Shown here one piece after another: positions 8,724-17,302 of a stretch of DNA of 64,000 nt; within the stretch, counting starts at the first letter, position 1, and each line of letters starts with the position of its first letter. Source of the DNA: Thalassospira sp. MCCC 1A01428 (GTDB lineage Bacteria > Pseudomonadota > Alphaproteobacteria > Rhodospirillales > Thalassospiraceae); contig NZ_JFJZ01000027.1 in NCBI RefSeq assembly GCF_002115825.1, positions 1 through 64,000 of the forward strand. Direction: 5' to 3'. A program made the translations under genes and the position numbers. The notes below the pieces were generated by a model. That model saw only the letters and a list, made by a program, of their open reading frames with translations. It did not search any database and was not told where the DNA came from.

Positions 8724-9416
8724 ATGCCTGATAGCACAAAACCGGAATTAGTCAGCTTTGATTTGTGTCCCTTTGTTCAGCGTTCTGTCATTACTCTTTT
8801 GGAAAAGAACGTTGAATTTGACCTGACCTATATTGACCTTGCGAACAAGCCAGACTGGTTTTTGGAAATTTCGCCATTGGGCAAGGTGCCAGTCCTGCGT
8901 GAAAAGGGCGAAGTCCTTTTTGAAAGTGCCGTCATTAACGAATACCTTGACGAAGTTAACCCGCCCTCGCTGCATCCCGCCGATCCACTTAAAAAGGCGC
9001 AAAATCGGGCCTGGGTTGAAGTTGGCGGCAATCAGCTGATGCATTCCTTTCGCATGATGATGGCCGAAACCCGTGAAGATTACGACGCCCATCGTGATGC
9101 TCTGATCAAGGGGTTCCGTATGGTGGAAGATCAGGTTGGTGGAACATTTTTCAACGGTGATCATTTTTCCCTGGTTGATACCGCATGGGCGCCGCTGTTT
9201 ACCCGGTTGCTGATTGTCGAAGATGTGCTGGGCGAGGATTATCTGCCGTCCTATCCCAAAATCCGGGCCTGGGCGAACGCGCTGGTGGCGCGCGACAGTG
9301 TGATCCATTCGGTTCGCGAAGGTTTTCGTGAAAAGTTCCTGACCTACCTGCAAAACAAAACGTATCACGGCAATACACCCGGTTACGTAGCAGACAGGCT
9401 TGCGAGCGCGGCCTGA
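8724..9416 (+). CDS. glutathione S-transferase family protein
   Basis: A 230-residue cytosolic GST. The thioredoxin-fold N-terminus begins with a CPF motif (about residues 13-15), like omega-class and related GSTs with a catalytic cysteine, then GKVPVLREKGEVLFESAVINEYL is the usual glutathione-binding region with the ES pair (about 70-71). Residues about 90-225 are the all-helical domain. GGGAA lies 6 bases before the ATG. An MFS transporter follows 18 bases later, so they may be co-transcribed. Function could be glutathione-dependent reduction or conjugation; the substrate cannot be told. Confidence 0.88.
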   Translation: MPDSTKPELVSFDLCPFVQRSVITLLEKNVEFDLTYIDLANKPDWFLEISPLGKVPVLREKGEVLFESAVINEYLDEVNPPSLHPADPLKKAQNRAWVEVGGNQLMHSFRMMMAETREDYDAHRDALIKGFRMVEDQVGGTFFNGDHFSLVDTAWAPLFTRLLIVEDVLGEDYLPSYPKIRAWANALVARDSVIHSVREGFREKFLTYLQNKTYHGNTPGYVADRLASAA

Positions 9417-9434
9417 TCGTCCTATTCCGATAGG

Positions 9435-10721
9435 ATGACAGAACAAAACCAGACAGATATGACAACAAAGCGGGAGCACCCGAACCACAGCAAACTTGCG
9501 TTTGTCCTGGTTCTGGTCCCGCTTTTGCTGTCTTTTTCGCTTAGCCAGTTTTACCGCTCGGCGCAGGCGCTACTTGCGGACTCGCTTCGGGGGGAACTGG
9601 GCGTAACCCCGGAGCAACTTGGGCTTATTTCAGGCAGTTTTCATTTTGCCTTTGCACTGATGCAAATTCCCGTTGGCGTCATGCTGGATCGTTTCGGCCC
9701 GCGCAAGACCAATGGGGTCATGATGATCATTACCGTGATGGGTGTGATCGTCTTTGCCAGGGCGCATAGCGTGACCGGCCTTATGATCGGGCAGGGGATT
9801 ATCGGCATGGGCTGTGCGGCTGCTTTTATGGCGACGCTGGTTTGTGCTTCGCGCTGGGTTGCGCCGGAAAAATTTGCGGCGACCTCGGGCATTATCGTCG
9901 CACTTAGCTTGCTTGGCGTGCTGGCCTCGGCAACGCCCCTTGCCGCCCTGATCGAATATCAGGGCTGGCGCGGCGTATATTACTGGCTGGCAGGGTTAAG
10001 TGTGCTGGCTGTGATCCTGACATTTGTTATGGTCCGCGATGAACCCCCGCACATGCAACGCAAACAACCCCGCCGGGGTGAAACCATGCGTGAAGTTCTG
10101 CAGGGTATTCTGGAGGTTTGGAAAAACCGCCAGATGTGGTTGCTGGTTGCGGTTGGTTTTTTTGCTTATCCGACAATATTGACGGTGCGGGGCCTGTGGG
10201 GTGGGCCATATTTGCATGATGTGTTTCATCTGGCTCCGGTGCAGGTTGGCAATATTTTGCTGGCGATGACCATTGGCATGATCGCCGGGCCGCCTTGCTA
10301 TGGGCATGTGGCACGTTTGATGGGCGGGCGCGCACGGCCCTTAATCCTGTTTTCGGTTTTTATCTCGACCATTCTGTTGCTGTTGCAGGCAACTTTTGGT
10401 GTGGCCCACGTGTGGCTGGCGGCCTTTCTGATGATGGCACATGGTTTTTTAGGGAGCTGCGCAACGCTTAACTATGCAGCCAGCCGTGCGGCAGTGCCAC
10501 AACACCTGATCGGGCGGGCCCTGACCACAGTTAATCTGGCGACCTTTGGCGGGCTGTTTGTTTTGCAAGGGCTCGCAGGGGTTATCATCGGCCAATATCC
10601 ATCTGATCAGGCAATTATCGGTTATCAATGGATGTTTGGCTTTCTAGGGGTCGGGCTTGGTGTTGCCGGAATGGCATTTTGGCTGGGCGGGCGACCTCGG
10701 AAAGCCCAGAAAAATGGCTGA
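9435..10721 (+). CDS. major facilitator superfamily transporter
   Basis: A 428-residue inner-membrane protein with twelve predicted helices. After a polar start of about 20 residues the first helix begins near residue 20. The loop between helices 2 and 3 has the MFS motif A form (LDRFGPRKT, about 86-94). It resembles the alphaproteobacterial MFS proteins related to nitrate/oxalate-type families, but no substrate can be assigned. It follows the GST gene closely. An internal ATG nine codons in is an alternative start. A tRNA cluster follows. Confidence 0.85.
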   Translation: MTEQNQTDMTTKREHPNHSKLAFVLVLVPLLLSFSLSQFYRSAQALLADSLRGELGVTPEQLGLISGSFHFAFALMQIPVGVMLDRFGPRKTNGVMMIITVMGVIVFARAHSVTGLMIGQGIIGMGCAAAFMATLVCASRWVAPEKFAATSGIIVALSLLGVLASATPLAALIEYQGWRGVYYWLAGLSVLAVILTFVMVRDEPPHMQRKQPRRGETMREVLQGILEVWKNRQMWLLVAVGFFAYPTILTVRGLWGGPYLHDVFHLAPVQVGNILLAMTIGMIAGPPCYGHVARLMGGRARPLILFSVFISTILLLLQATFGVAHVWLAAFLMMAHGFLGSCATLNYAASRAAVPQHLIGRALTTVNLATFGGLFVLQGLAGVIIGQYPSDQAIIGYQWMFGFLGVGLGVAGMAFWLGGRPRKAQKNG

Positions 10722-10767
10722 AATGGCGAAGGGATTAAAAAAAACGTCATAAGGGCAAAAAACCCGC

Positions 10768-10796
10768 TTGACCTTACCCGGTCCACTCGCTACAAA
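10768..10796 (+). promoter_or_regulatory. promoter of the tRNA-Glu cluster
   Basis: TTGACC (10768-10773) and TACAAA (10791-10796) are spaced by 17 bases and sit 22 bases before the first tRNA-Glu. This is a good sigma-70 match in the right place. Confidence 0.65.
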
Positions 10797-10817
10797 CCGG
10801 CCTCGTTAACGCACCGC

Positions 10818-10893
10818 GTCCCCTTCGTCTAGAGGCCTAGGACACTGCCCTTTCACGGCGGCAACAGGGGTTCGAATCCCCTAGGGGACGCCA
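10818..10893 (+). tRNA. tRNA-Glu (anticodon TTC), copy 1
   Basis: 76 bases with a complete cloverleaf: acceptor GTCCCCT/AGGGGAC, anticodon loop CTTTCAC with TTC, T-loop TTCGAAT, discriminator G and encoded CCA. It is identical to the next two copies. Confidence 0.97.
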
Positions 10894-10928
10894 CCCGTTA
10901 ACGAAGAAAATGCTTTATTGGTGACCGT

Positions 10929-11004
10929 GTCCCCTTCGTCTAGAGGCCTAGGACACTGCCCTTTCACGGCGGCAACAGGGGTTCGAATCCCCTAGGGGAC
11001 GCCA
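10929..11004 (+). tRNA. tRNA-Glu (anticodon TTC), copy 2
   Basis: Identical in all 76 bases to copy 1, with encoded CCA. The 35-base spacer before it is unrelated to the next spacer, so the array conserves only the tRNAs. Confidence 0.97.
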
Positions 11005-11040
11005 CCAGTAAGCATCACATAAAATCGCTTTGCGATCTGC

Positions 11041-11116
11041 GTCCCCTTCGTCTAGAGGCCTAGGACACTGCCCTTTCACGGCGGCAACAGGGGTTCGAAT
11101 CCCCTAGGGGACGCCA
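11041..11116 (+). tRNA. tRNA-Glu (anticodon TTC), copy 3
   Basis: Third identical 76-base copy with encoded CCA, 36 bases after copy 2. A terminator-like hairpin follows, so the three are probably one transcript. Confidence 0.97.
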
Positions 11117-11139
11117 TTTCCTTTTTGGGAAATGCCCAC

Positions 11140-11173
11140 AATCACCTTTCCCGAACGGGTTGGGTGATTTTTT
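11140..11173 (+). terminator. terminator of the tRNA-Glu cluster
   Basis: AATCACC (11140-11146) pairs with GGTGATT (11163-11169), with CCCG/CGGG paired inside, followed by TTTTTT (11168-11173). Confidence 0.75.
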
Positions 11174-11697
11174 ATTTTTCAGCATAATTTCAATATTTTG
11201 CACGGCGACCCTGACATCAGGATTCGGTTTGTTGGCATGATCCCGATATTTTTTGTCGTGGTCGGCAATCAATATTCCCTGTTTTCATTTTGAGCCATTT
11301 TCATTTTACGGCCCGCCGCAGCGATATAAGGCTAGAGCAGCCCGGCATAGGTTGGCCTGGCGTGTCAAGGAACGAAAAATCCCTATCCTTACCTGTTCAA
11401 AAGGGAGGGTGCGGGTAAAAGTCCACATTTGGTTCGTGTCGTTCTGATTTCTATTAAAGCGCGAATTTTTTCGATGTTACTTGCTTCTGGCAACGGTACC
11501 TTAACCGGGCAAAACAAAGCCGGTTGCCCAATTGCCGTATGGGTTGGAATTGTTCATAGTCTGCCCGAAATTATCCAAGCCTTGTATACTTTGCCCCCGG
11601 TATCTGCACGGGCTGCATTTGACGGTGCGTGCCGGGGCGGGCTGTGCACCTGTGGGCACGTGCAGCCGCGTCGCTACAACGATGATAAGGGGGCGTT
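11174..11697. other. intergenic region, nothing recognised
   Basis: About 520 bases between the tRNA terminator and the end of dinB. Short plus-strand frames are present, but none has a ribosome site, family likeness or composition that supports coding. Confidence 0.4.
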
Positions 11698-13308
11698 TTA
11701 AAAAACGAATTTATGCTGACGGGGCTGTTTCAGGTGCTTGCGATAGGGGCGCGTCAGGCTTTCACGCAATTGCTCGGCGGTGGGGCGCGGTAACAAACTG
11801 TTTTGAGGGTGCGTGCCGGTTTGTGTGGCGTTTGATGATGTTGAAGATGGATGCGAGGACGCAGACGCAGTCATCGCAACATGGTTATCTGCGACCGGCA
11901 CTCTGTGCGCGAGTGCTGGTATCAGGTGTTCTGTATGCGGATGTGGCTGAGGCAACGTGTTGTCGTGTTTATCGTTATCGGCTCTGCCATTTTTCGCGTC
12001 CATGGCGGGCGATGCAACGACGGCTGCGCCTGCGCTTGCCGTCAGGGTGCACGGGGCTGTTTTAGGCGGAGTGGGCAAGGCGGTGCCCGTTGGGTCTGTT
12101 ATGGCGGGCAGTGCAGCGGCGGTTGCCGGTGATATCGCAAACAGGTCATCCGGGTCGGCATCTTCTGCATCAAACAGGTCGGTCACGCCCACGCCCAGCA
12201 ATCGAAACCGGGTGCCATCAATTTCACGATGTAACAAGGTCATCGCGCTTTGCAAAATGACATCTTCGCGCAAGGTTGGATAGGCAAGGCGCATGTTGCG
12301 GGTTCGTGATTTGAAATCTGCTGTCTTTAATTTCAGGACAACGGTATGCCCGGCAATGCGTTTGCGTTCCAGGTCCCGCGCCACCCGCCCGGTTAGCCGG
12401 GTTAAAATATCGCCCAGTGCGGTGCTGTCGGCAATGTCTTCACCAAAAGTCGTTTCCGATGACAGGCTTTTACGTTCTGACGTGGTTTCGACCTGCCGGT
12501 TATCCTGTCCGCGTGAAAAATGGTAAAATCGCTTGCCGATACTGCCATATCGCCCCTGAAGGCGGTGGATATCGATTTCATGTAGCTGCCCGATCGTTTT
12601 AATGCCGTCCTGATGCAGTTTGCGCTCCATTGCCGGGCCAACACCCCACATCATCCGTACCGGCTTGTCAGACAGAAATTCAACGGCCTCCGCCTGGCCA
12701 ATCAGCGAAAAGCCGAACGGTTTGTTCAGGTCAGATGCAATCTTTGCCAGAAACTTGTTATAGGATAGCCCGATGGATACCGTAATGCCGACCTCTTGCA
12801 AAATCTGCTTTTGCAGTGCCACGAGATTTTCCGCAGGGCTTTTGCCGGTGCGTTCATAGGCGTCGGATAAATCCATAAAGGCTTCGTCGATGGACAGGGG
12901 CTCAATAATCGGGGTTGCGGCCCGCATCATGTCGCGAATCCGCATGCCTTCACGCTGGTATTTCGCCATGTCGGGTGGCAAAAAAATGCCATCGGGGCAA
13001 AGTTCGCGTGCCTTGAAGGCAGGCATGGCCGAACGGATACCAAATTTACGTGCAATATAGCAGCAGGTCGACACCACACCGCGTTTGCCGCCGCCAATAA
13101 TGACAGGCTGATCGGCCAGCTCCGGGCGATCGCGTTTCTCAATCGAGGCATAAAAAGCATCGCAATCAAGGTGCCCGATACCGAGTTCAGGTAATTCGGC
13201 ATGGGCAATGCTGCGTTTGTCCCCGCAATGCGGGCATAAAATGGCAGATACAGCCAAAACCGATGGCCGCCATTTATGCAGGCAGGAGGGGCAAATTGCG
13301 TAAACCAT
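11698..13308 (-). CDS. dinB: DNA polymerase IV (Y family) with zinc ribbon and long tail
   Basis: A 536-residue translesion polymerase, against about 350 for E. coli DinB. Residues about 6-40 hold CPSC and CPHC pairs, a zinc-ribbon-like N-terminus known from some alphaproteobacterial DinB proteins. The catalytic core follows: HLDCDAFYASIEKR and LSIDEAFMDLS carry the metal-binding acidic residues. The little-finger domain ends near residue 385. About 150 further residues are low-complexity, rich in A, T, P and H, and end in QHKFVF, which could be a sliding-clamp motif at the very C-terminus. The ATG at 13308 is chosen; a TTG nine codons upstream is possible. A degenerate EAL protein lies upstream on the same strand. 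Confidence 0.93.
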   Translation of the reverse strand: MVYAICPSCLHKWRPSVLAVSAILCPHCGDKRSIAHAELPELGIGHLDCDAFYASIEKRDRPELADQPVIIGGGKRGVVSTCCYIARKFGIRSAMPAFKARELCPDGIFLPPDMAKYQREGMRIRDMMRAATPIIEPLSIDEAFMDLSDAYERTGKSPAENLVALQKQILQEVGITVSIGLSYNKFLAKIASDLNKPFGFSLIGQAEAVEFLSDKPVRMMWGVGPAMERKLHQDGIKTIGQLHEIDIHRLQGRYGSIGKRFYHFSRGQDNRQVETTSERKSLSSETTFGEDIADSTALGDILTRLTGRVARDLERKRIAGHTVVLKLKTADFKSRTRNMRLAYPTLREDVILQSAMTLLHREIDGTRFRLLGVGVTDLFDAEDADPDDLFAISPATAAALPAITDPTGTALPTPPKTAPCTLTASAGAAVVASPAMDAKNGRADNDKHDNTLPQPHPHTEHLIPALAHRVPVADNHVAMTASASSHPSSTSSNATQTGTHPQNSLLPRPTAEQLRESLTRPYRKHLKQPRQHKFVF

Positions 13309-13411
13309 ACCTTTTTGTACTTCTTTTGTTCGCAATCTGCAAAGAAGATTTGGCCGAGAACAAAAGCTGCCTGACAGTTTTTGTCAGGATAAAATACCGT
13401 TGCGGCAGGTG

Positions 13412-14689
13412 TCAGGGGGATTTTTTCGGGGCAGGGGCCTTGGCTGCTTTTGCGGCCTTGCTGGCATTTTTCGCCCGGCGGGTACGGGCAATCATATTGT
13501 CAACATAGCGTCCCTGAAACAGCGTAATGCCCAGTGACTGACCAAACCGAATGGCGGTTGGCGTATCGCACCGGCATAAAATAACGCGTTCCCGGCCAGA
13601 CTGTTGAACCAGCGTATCCATTTCGCTGTATTTTTTGCGAATGACGTTATCGGTCATTTCTTCGCGCCAGGCGATTTTGATAAAATCGGCCTTCAGGCTG
13701 GTACGGTCTACAAACGATAATGATTCAACCGTTAAATTGTCGATCAGAATGCGGTAACCCCGTTCATGAAATTCGTCGCGCAGGCGCAAATAGGTTTCCA
13801 GGTTTGAAAACAGATCAACCTGGTTGAATTCCAAAATTACATTGCCGGGCCACCCTTTGCGGACGATTTCGTCAAACCGTTCAAACTCGCGCGATGTTAA
13901 CGTGGCAAGGTTCAGGTTGATTGAAAAGGATGATGCATGGGTCTTGAAGGTGCGCTTGCACAAATAATTCAGCATGCGTTTGTCGAGCACCTCGGTCATG
14001 TGCTGAAACAGCCACTTGTTCGATGCCAGATCAATATTGGGCATGACGGCATCACGTAGTTCGGCGATCGAGACAAAAAATTCGTCAAATACGGGGTGAA
14101 GTTCGCCGCCATTGTTTTTTGACAGCACACAAACCGGTTGCTGGCGAATATGCGCAGACAGATCAGCCGTATGAATGGTTTCTTCCAGCTGTGCCAGATT
14201 GTCGGCGTTGATCGGTTGCAACTGGAATTTCTGTTCGCCCGCCATATCCCGGCGTTGCTGTTTTTGCGCGCTTTCGCTCATATAGCGGCAAAGCAGCAAA
14301 AATTCCTGAAACTCGGTATTCAGGTTGTACCAGGTACAAAAGCCGGTTTCCTCGCTTTCGTCCTGGGCCACCGGGTCGTCGCGAAAAAGATACCTTAGCG
14401 TTTCAACGCCCGGCTCAACATCGCTAATGGTCTTGTCTTTCCAGATGAACAAAAGGTCATTATTGCTCAGCACAAAAATGCGACCGACAAAAAGTTTGAC
14501 GTAACTTTCAAAGGTGTTGGTTGCAACCCGGATGTGATAATCGCGTCGATGGAACGGTTTTAGGCGCGACAAATGGATATGCACCGCCCGATGCCCGAAC
14601 TTGCGGGTTTCCAAGCGTTGCACATAATCAAGCAGCAGGTGTTCCTGCAATGCCTGTTGCCCATATTGTTGCGGCTCAATCAAGCACAT
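13412..14689 (-). CDS. degenerate EAL-domain-like protein
   Basis: A 425-residue cytosolic protein. The C-terminal half (about 225-405) tracks an EAL fold: a segment ending VILEFNQVDLF in place of ExxL-bearing strands, RILIDNL for the DDFG strand, DFIKIAW for the DFIKID strand, and GITLFQGRYVD for the family's end motif. The catalytic EAL, the DD pair and the metal ligands are not intact, so it probably cannot hydrolyse cyclic-di-GMP and may bind ligands or partners. The N-terminal half is unrecognised. The C-terminus is a lysine/alanine-rich tail. AGGGGA overlaps the ATG closely; a TTG two codons later has better spacing. It precedes dinB on the same strand by about 100 bases. Confidence 0.7.
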   Translation of the reverse strand: MCLIEPQQYGQQALQEHLLLDYVQRLETRKFGHRAVHIHLSRLKPFHRRDYHIRVATNTFESYVKLFVGRIFVLSNNDLLFIWKDKTISDVEPGVETLRYLFRDDPVAQDESEETGFCTWYNLNTEFQEFLLLCRYMSESAQKQQRRDMAGEQKFQLQPINADNLAQLEETIHTADLSAHIRQQPVCVLSKNNGGELHPVFDEFFVSIAELRDAVMPNIDLASNKWLFQHMTEVLDKRMLNYLCKRTFKTHASSFSINLNLATLTSREFERFDEIVRKGWPGNVILEFNQVDLFSNLETYLRLRDEFHERGYRILIDNLTVESLSFVDRTSLKADFIKIAWREEMTDNVIRKKYSEMDTLVQQSGRERVILCRCDTPTAIRFGQSLGITLFQGRYVDNMIARTRRAKNASKAAKAAKAPAPKKSP

Positions 14690-14975
14690 TCCCCTGAGTA
14701 AACGGTACGCACTTTAGTATCTTTGCTTGTGAATTTAAGCACACCTCCCTGAAGGGGAGATTAAGATCTGTACTTTTGCGTATGTTTTCATTTTTCTGGC
14801 AAATGCAAGCCATAGCGCATAGTCAACGGATTAACCAAGAGATTTTAACGAATTATTGCAAGGCGATCAGCCAAACTGTTGTGAATGGGACATGAATATT
14901 CGCGGTGTCACAAACTTGACAGGGCTACGGGGAAGTGGTCCCTTGTTTCGCATCTGGGTATATGGGGTTGGCGTA

Positions 14976-16331
14976 ATGAACGCGGTAACAGATAAAACCG
15001 TGACTTTTGGTCGTCGTGGGCTGCGTGCCCTGATATTGGCAGGGCTGGTTTCGGTTGGGGCGGCATGTGCCCCGATCGGTGATCGCGACTTCTGGAATCA
15101 GGCGACATCATTTGCCGGCAAGGACGATACAGCCCTTGGTTTGTCCGAAATGGTGTCAGGGAATTATCCGGCGGCAGAAAAGTTTCTTGATGCGGCTATT
15201 ACGCGCAACCCGTTAAACGGATATGCGCTGTTATGGCGCGGAATCGTTTATCAGAATACCGGCCGCCCCGATAAGGCCCGCCAGGATTACAGCGCTGTTA
15301 TTGCATCCAATCCGCCCGGCACCATTGTGATGGCCGGGCCAAATAACACACAGTTGCATCCGCTGCGTGACGCGGCCCAATATAACCTGAACCGGCTTGA
15401 ACAGGGCTTGCCAGGTGTGGTTGGCGTCAGCGCAGATGCCAACAGTGTGGCGGCGTCGCCGGTTAATGGAATGCCGATGATGGAAGCTCCGTTCGATGCC
15501 GGGGCCGAACCATCGATGCCGGCAAATGCGGCGATGGCAAATGCAAATGTCGCCAAGCGGTTTTCAATTTTGCGTAATTTGCAAACAGCCGGGCTCATCA
15601 CCCCCGAGGAATTTTCAGCCAGGCGAGCTGCTAATCTGGGCGCGCTATTACCAATGACAGCCCCGGCCCCCGCTGCTTATCTTGGCCGTGAACCGCCAGA
15701 CGGGCGCGAAATTCAAAACCGGCTTGAGCAGCTTAATAAGTCGTTGCAAATGGGCGCTGTTACGGTGCAGGACCATGTGAATGAACGCACCGCGATTCTT
15801 GACGGGGTTTTGCCGGCCGAACCGCGCGAACGCGCGACACCCGCCCCGGCCCCGCAGGGCTTGATGGATGCGGCGCGCAAAATTTCACGTATTGAAGATT
15901 TGCAAAAAGAAAAGCTGATCACACCGACCGAGTTCACAAAAGAACGCAATGCGATTGAAGCATCGATTATTGAACCGGCCAATGCCAGCATGGTGTCGCA
16001 GGAAGGCCAGCCGGTGCGCCAGGTGGCAACCGGTGCCGATGCCCCCAGTCGCGCAGTTAACAAGGTTGCCAGCGCGCCGGTAAAATCATCGGGCGGGGCG
16101 GAAATTCATTTGGCATCCTATCGTAATCAAACCCAGGCCGAACGGGGCTGGCTGATTTTGGGAAGCCGGTTTGCCAATGAACTTGGTGGCCTGGACCATG
16201 AAATTCGCAAGGTATCGGTGCCGGGTAAAGGTACATTTTATCGCCTGCTGGCCGATGGTATGGACCCGGCCAGGGCCACGAAAGTTTGTGCCGATTTGAA
16301 ACGTCGTGGTCAGTATTGCGACGTAAAATAA
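14976..16331 (+). CDS. SPOR-domain lipoprotein with TPR and SHOCT-like repeats
   Basis: A 451-residue envelope protein. A signal sequence ends in the lipobox VGAAC with the acylated Cys at about 31. Residues about 52-145 look like TPR helices (a Sel1/TPR-like unit with NP-LNGYALLWRGIVYQNTG pattern). Three related segments at about 195-225, 245-280 and 302-330 each read like SHOCT domains (L..L...G.IT..EF...R). Residues 375-451 form a SPOR domain, which binds denuded peptidoglycan at the septum. Start 14976 gives the lipobox directly; an in-frame ATG at 14856 would add 40 residues and spoil the signal peptide. Septal or wall-associated scaffold role is inferred. SAM hydrolase gene follows. Confidence 0.8.
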   Translation: MNAVTDKTVTFGRRGLRALILAGLVSVGAACAPIGDRDFWNQATSFAGKDDTALGLSEMVSGNYPAAEKFLDAAITRNPLNGYALLWRGIVYQNTGRPDKARQDYSAVIASNPPGTIVMAGPNNTQLHPLRDAAQYNLNRLEQGLPGVVGVSADANSVAASPVNGMPMMEAPFDAGAEPSMPANAAMANANVAKRFSILRNLQTAGLITPEEFSARRAANLGALLPMTAPAPAAYLGREPPDGREIQNRLEQLNKSLQMGAVTVQDHVNERTAILDGVLPAEPRERATPAPAPQGLMDAARKISRIEDLQKEKLITPTEFTKERNAIEASIIEPANASMVSQEGQPVRQVATGADAPSRAVNKVASAPVKSSGGAEIHLASYRNQTQAERGWLILGSRFANELGGLDHEIRKVSVPGKGTFYRLLADGMDPARATKVCADLKRRGQYCDVK

Positions 16332-16454
16332 TGCTTTCGGCGGGCCTGACAGCCCGTCGATTTTCCCGTGCCATAAACTTTGCCTTTGTTGTGATGTCTG
16401 TCATATGCGGTTGTGTCAACCAGGATCAAACTGTGATGATAACAGGATAAAATC

Positions 16455-17201
16455 ATGATTCTGGTGTTTAGTGATTTTCATACAACCGGGCCTTATAGCG
16501 GGGCGATGCGCGCCGCGGCGTTGCGCTATGCCGGGCAGGGCGATGCGGTGGTTGACCTGATGGTCGATGCCCCGGATCGCGACCCGCAAAAAGCAGCCTA
16601 TTTGCTGGCGGCATGCCAGGGTGAATTTATGCCCGGGGATGTCGGGTTGTGTGTTGTCGACCCCGGTGTTGGCAGTGACCGGCGTGGTTTGGTTTGCCAA
16701 TGCGACGGGGTATGGTTTGTTGGCCCGGATAATGGGTTATTTGAAATTTTGTTGCGCAGGGCCCGTCAGACGCGGCTTTGGCAAATCGATTGGCAACCTG
16801 AACGCATGTCCGCCAGCTTTCACGGACGGGATGTTTTCGGGCCGGTTGCAGGCATGATTGCGGCGGGCAAGGCATTTGCCCGCCATGAAATTACCATGGA
16901 CGACCGGTTTGCCGATGCCTGTCGCTGGCCGGATGATCTTTCGCAGGTCATTTATTGTGATGGTTATGGTAACGCGATGACGGGTCTGCGGGCGTCCACC
17001 GTGGATCATGCCGGGGCGACATTAAAAATCGGCGATTTATCGCTTAAACAGGCCCGGACATTTTCCGATGTTCGCCGGGGCGACATTTTCTGGTACGAAA
17101 ATGCTTTTGGTCTGGTTGAAATTGCAATTAATGGCGGACGCGCAAGCGCATTACCAGATATAAAACCCGGCGCAATTGTTGATTGGGCCAGTGCAGAATA
17201 A
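16455..17201 (+). CDS. S-adenosyl-L-methionine hydrolase (DUF62/SAM hydroxide adenosyltransferase)
   Basis: A 248-residue protein of the fluorinase/chlorinase fold. Members without a halide pocket split SAM to adenosine and methionine using hydroxide. The N-terminal SDFHTTGPYSGAM stretch, the middle VVDPGVGS segment (about 68-76) and the WFVGPDNGLFE segment (about 88-98) are the family's active-site regions, and the C-terminal domain has the expected GYGNAMT pattern. Length is close to the family's 255-280. It lies about 120 bases after the SPOR gene and about 100 before an MBL gene on the same strand. Halide use is unlikely but cannot be excluded from sequence. Confidence 0.85.
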   Translation: MILVFSDFHTTGPYSGAMRAAALRYAGQGDAVVDLMVDAPDRDPQKAAYLLAACQGEFMPGDVGLCVVDPGVGSDRRGLVCQCDGVWFVGPDNGLFEILLRRARQTRLWQIDWQPERMSASFHGRDVFGPVAGMIAAGKAFARHEITMDDRFADACRWPDDLSQVIYCDGYGNAMTGLRASTVDHAGATLKIGDLSLKQARTFSDVRRGDIFWYENAFGLVEIAINGGRASALPDIKPGAIVDWASAE

Positions 17202-17302
17202 AGAACGTAAAGATACCCGGAACAGGCCACCATGCCAGGCCGAGGTTTACAAATGCAGTTTAGTCATGGTCTGACTGCCAAAAAGAACGGGAAACGCGCA
17301 AT

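Noticed and set aside
10818-11116. Three near-identical repeats with 35- and 36-base spacers, CRISPR-like at first sight
   Set aside because: The repeats are 76 bases, fold as tRNA-Glu with CCA ends, and no cas genes are near.
11060-11272. Minus-strand frame of 70 codons over the third tRNA-Glu
   Set aside because: It is the antisense of a tRNA gene and its terminator, a usual artefact.
11532-12065. 177-codon plus-strand frame across the dinB end
   Set aside because: It runs antisense to the low-complexity DinB tail, with no ribosome site and an unlikely cysteine- and arginine-rich product.
16338-16370. Weak hairpin after the SPOR gene as a terminator
   Set aside because: Stem CGGGC/GCCCG is short and not followed by a proper T run; not called.
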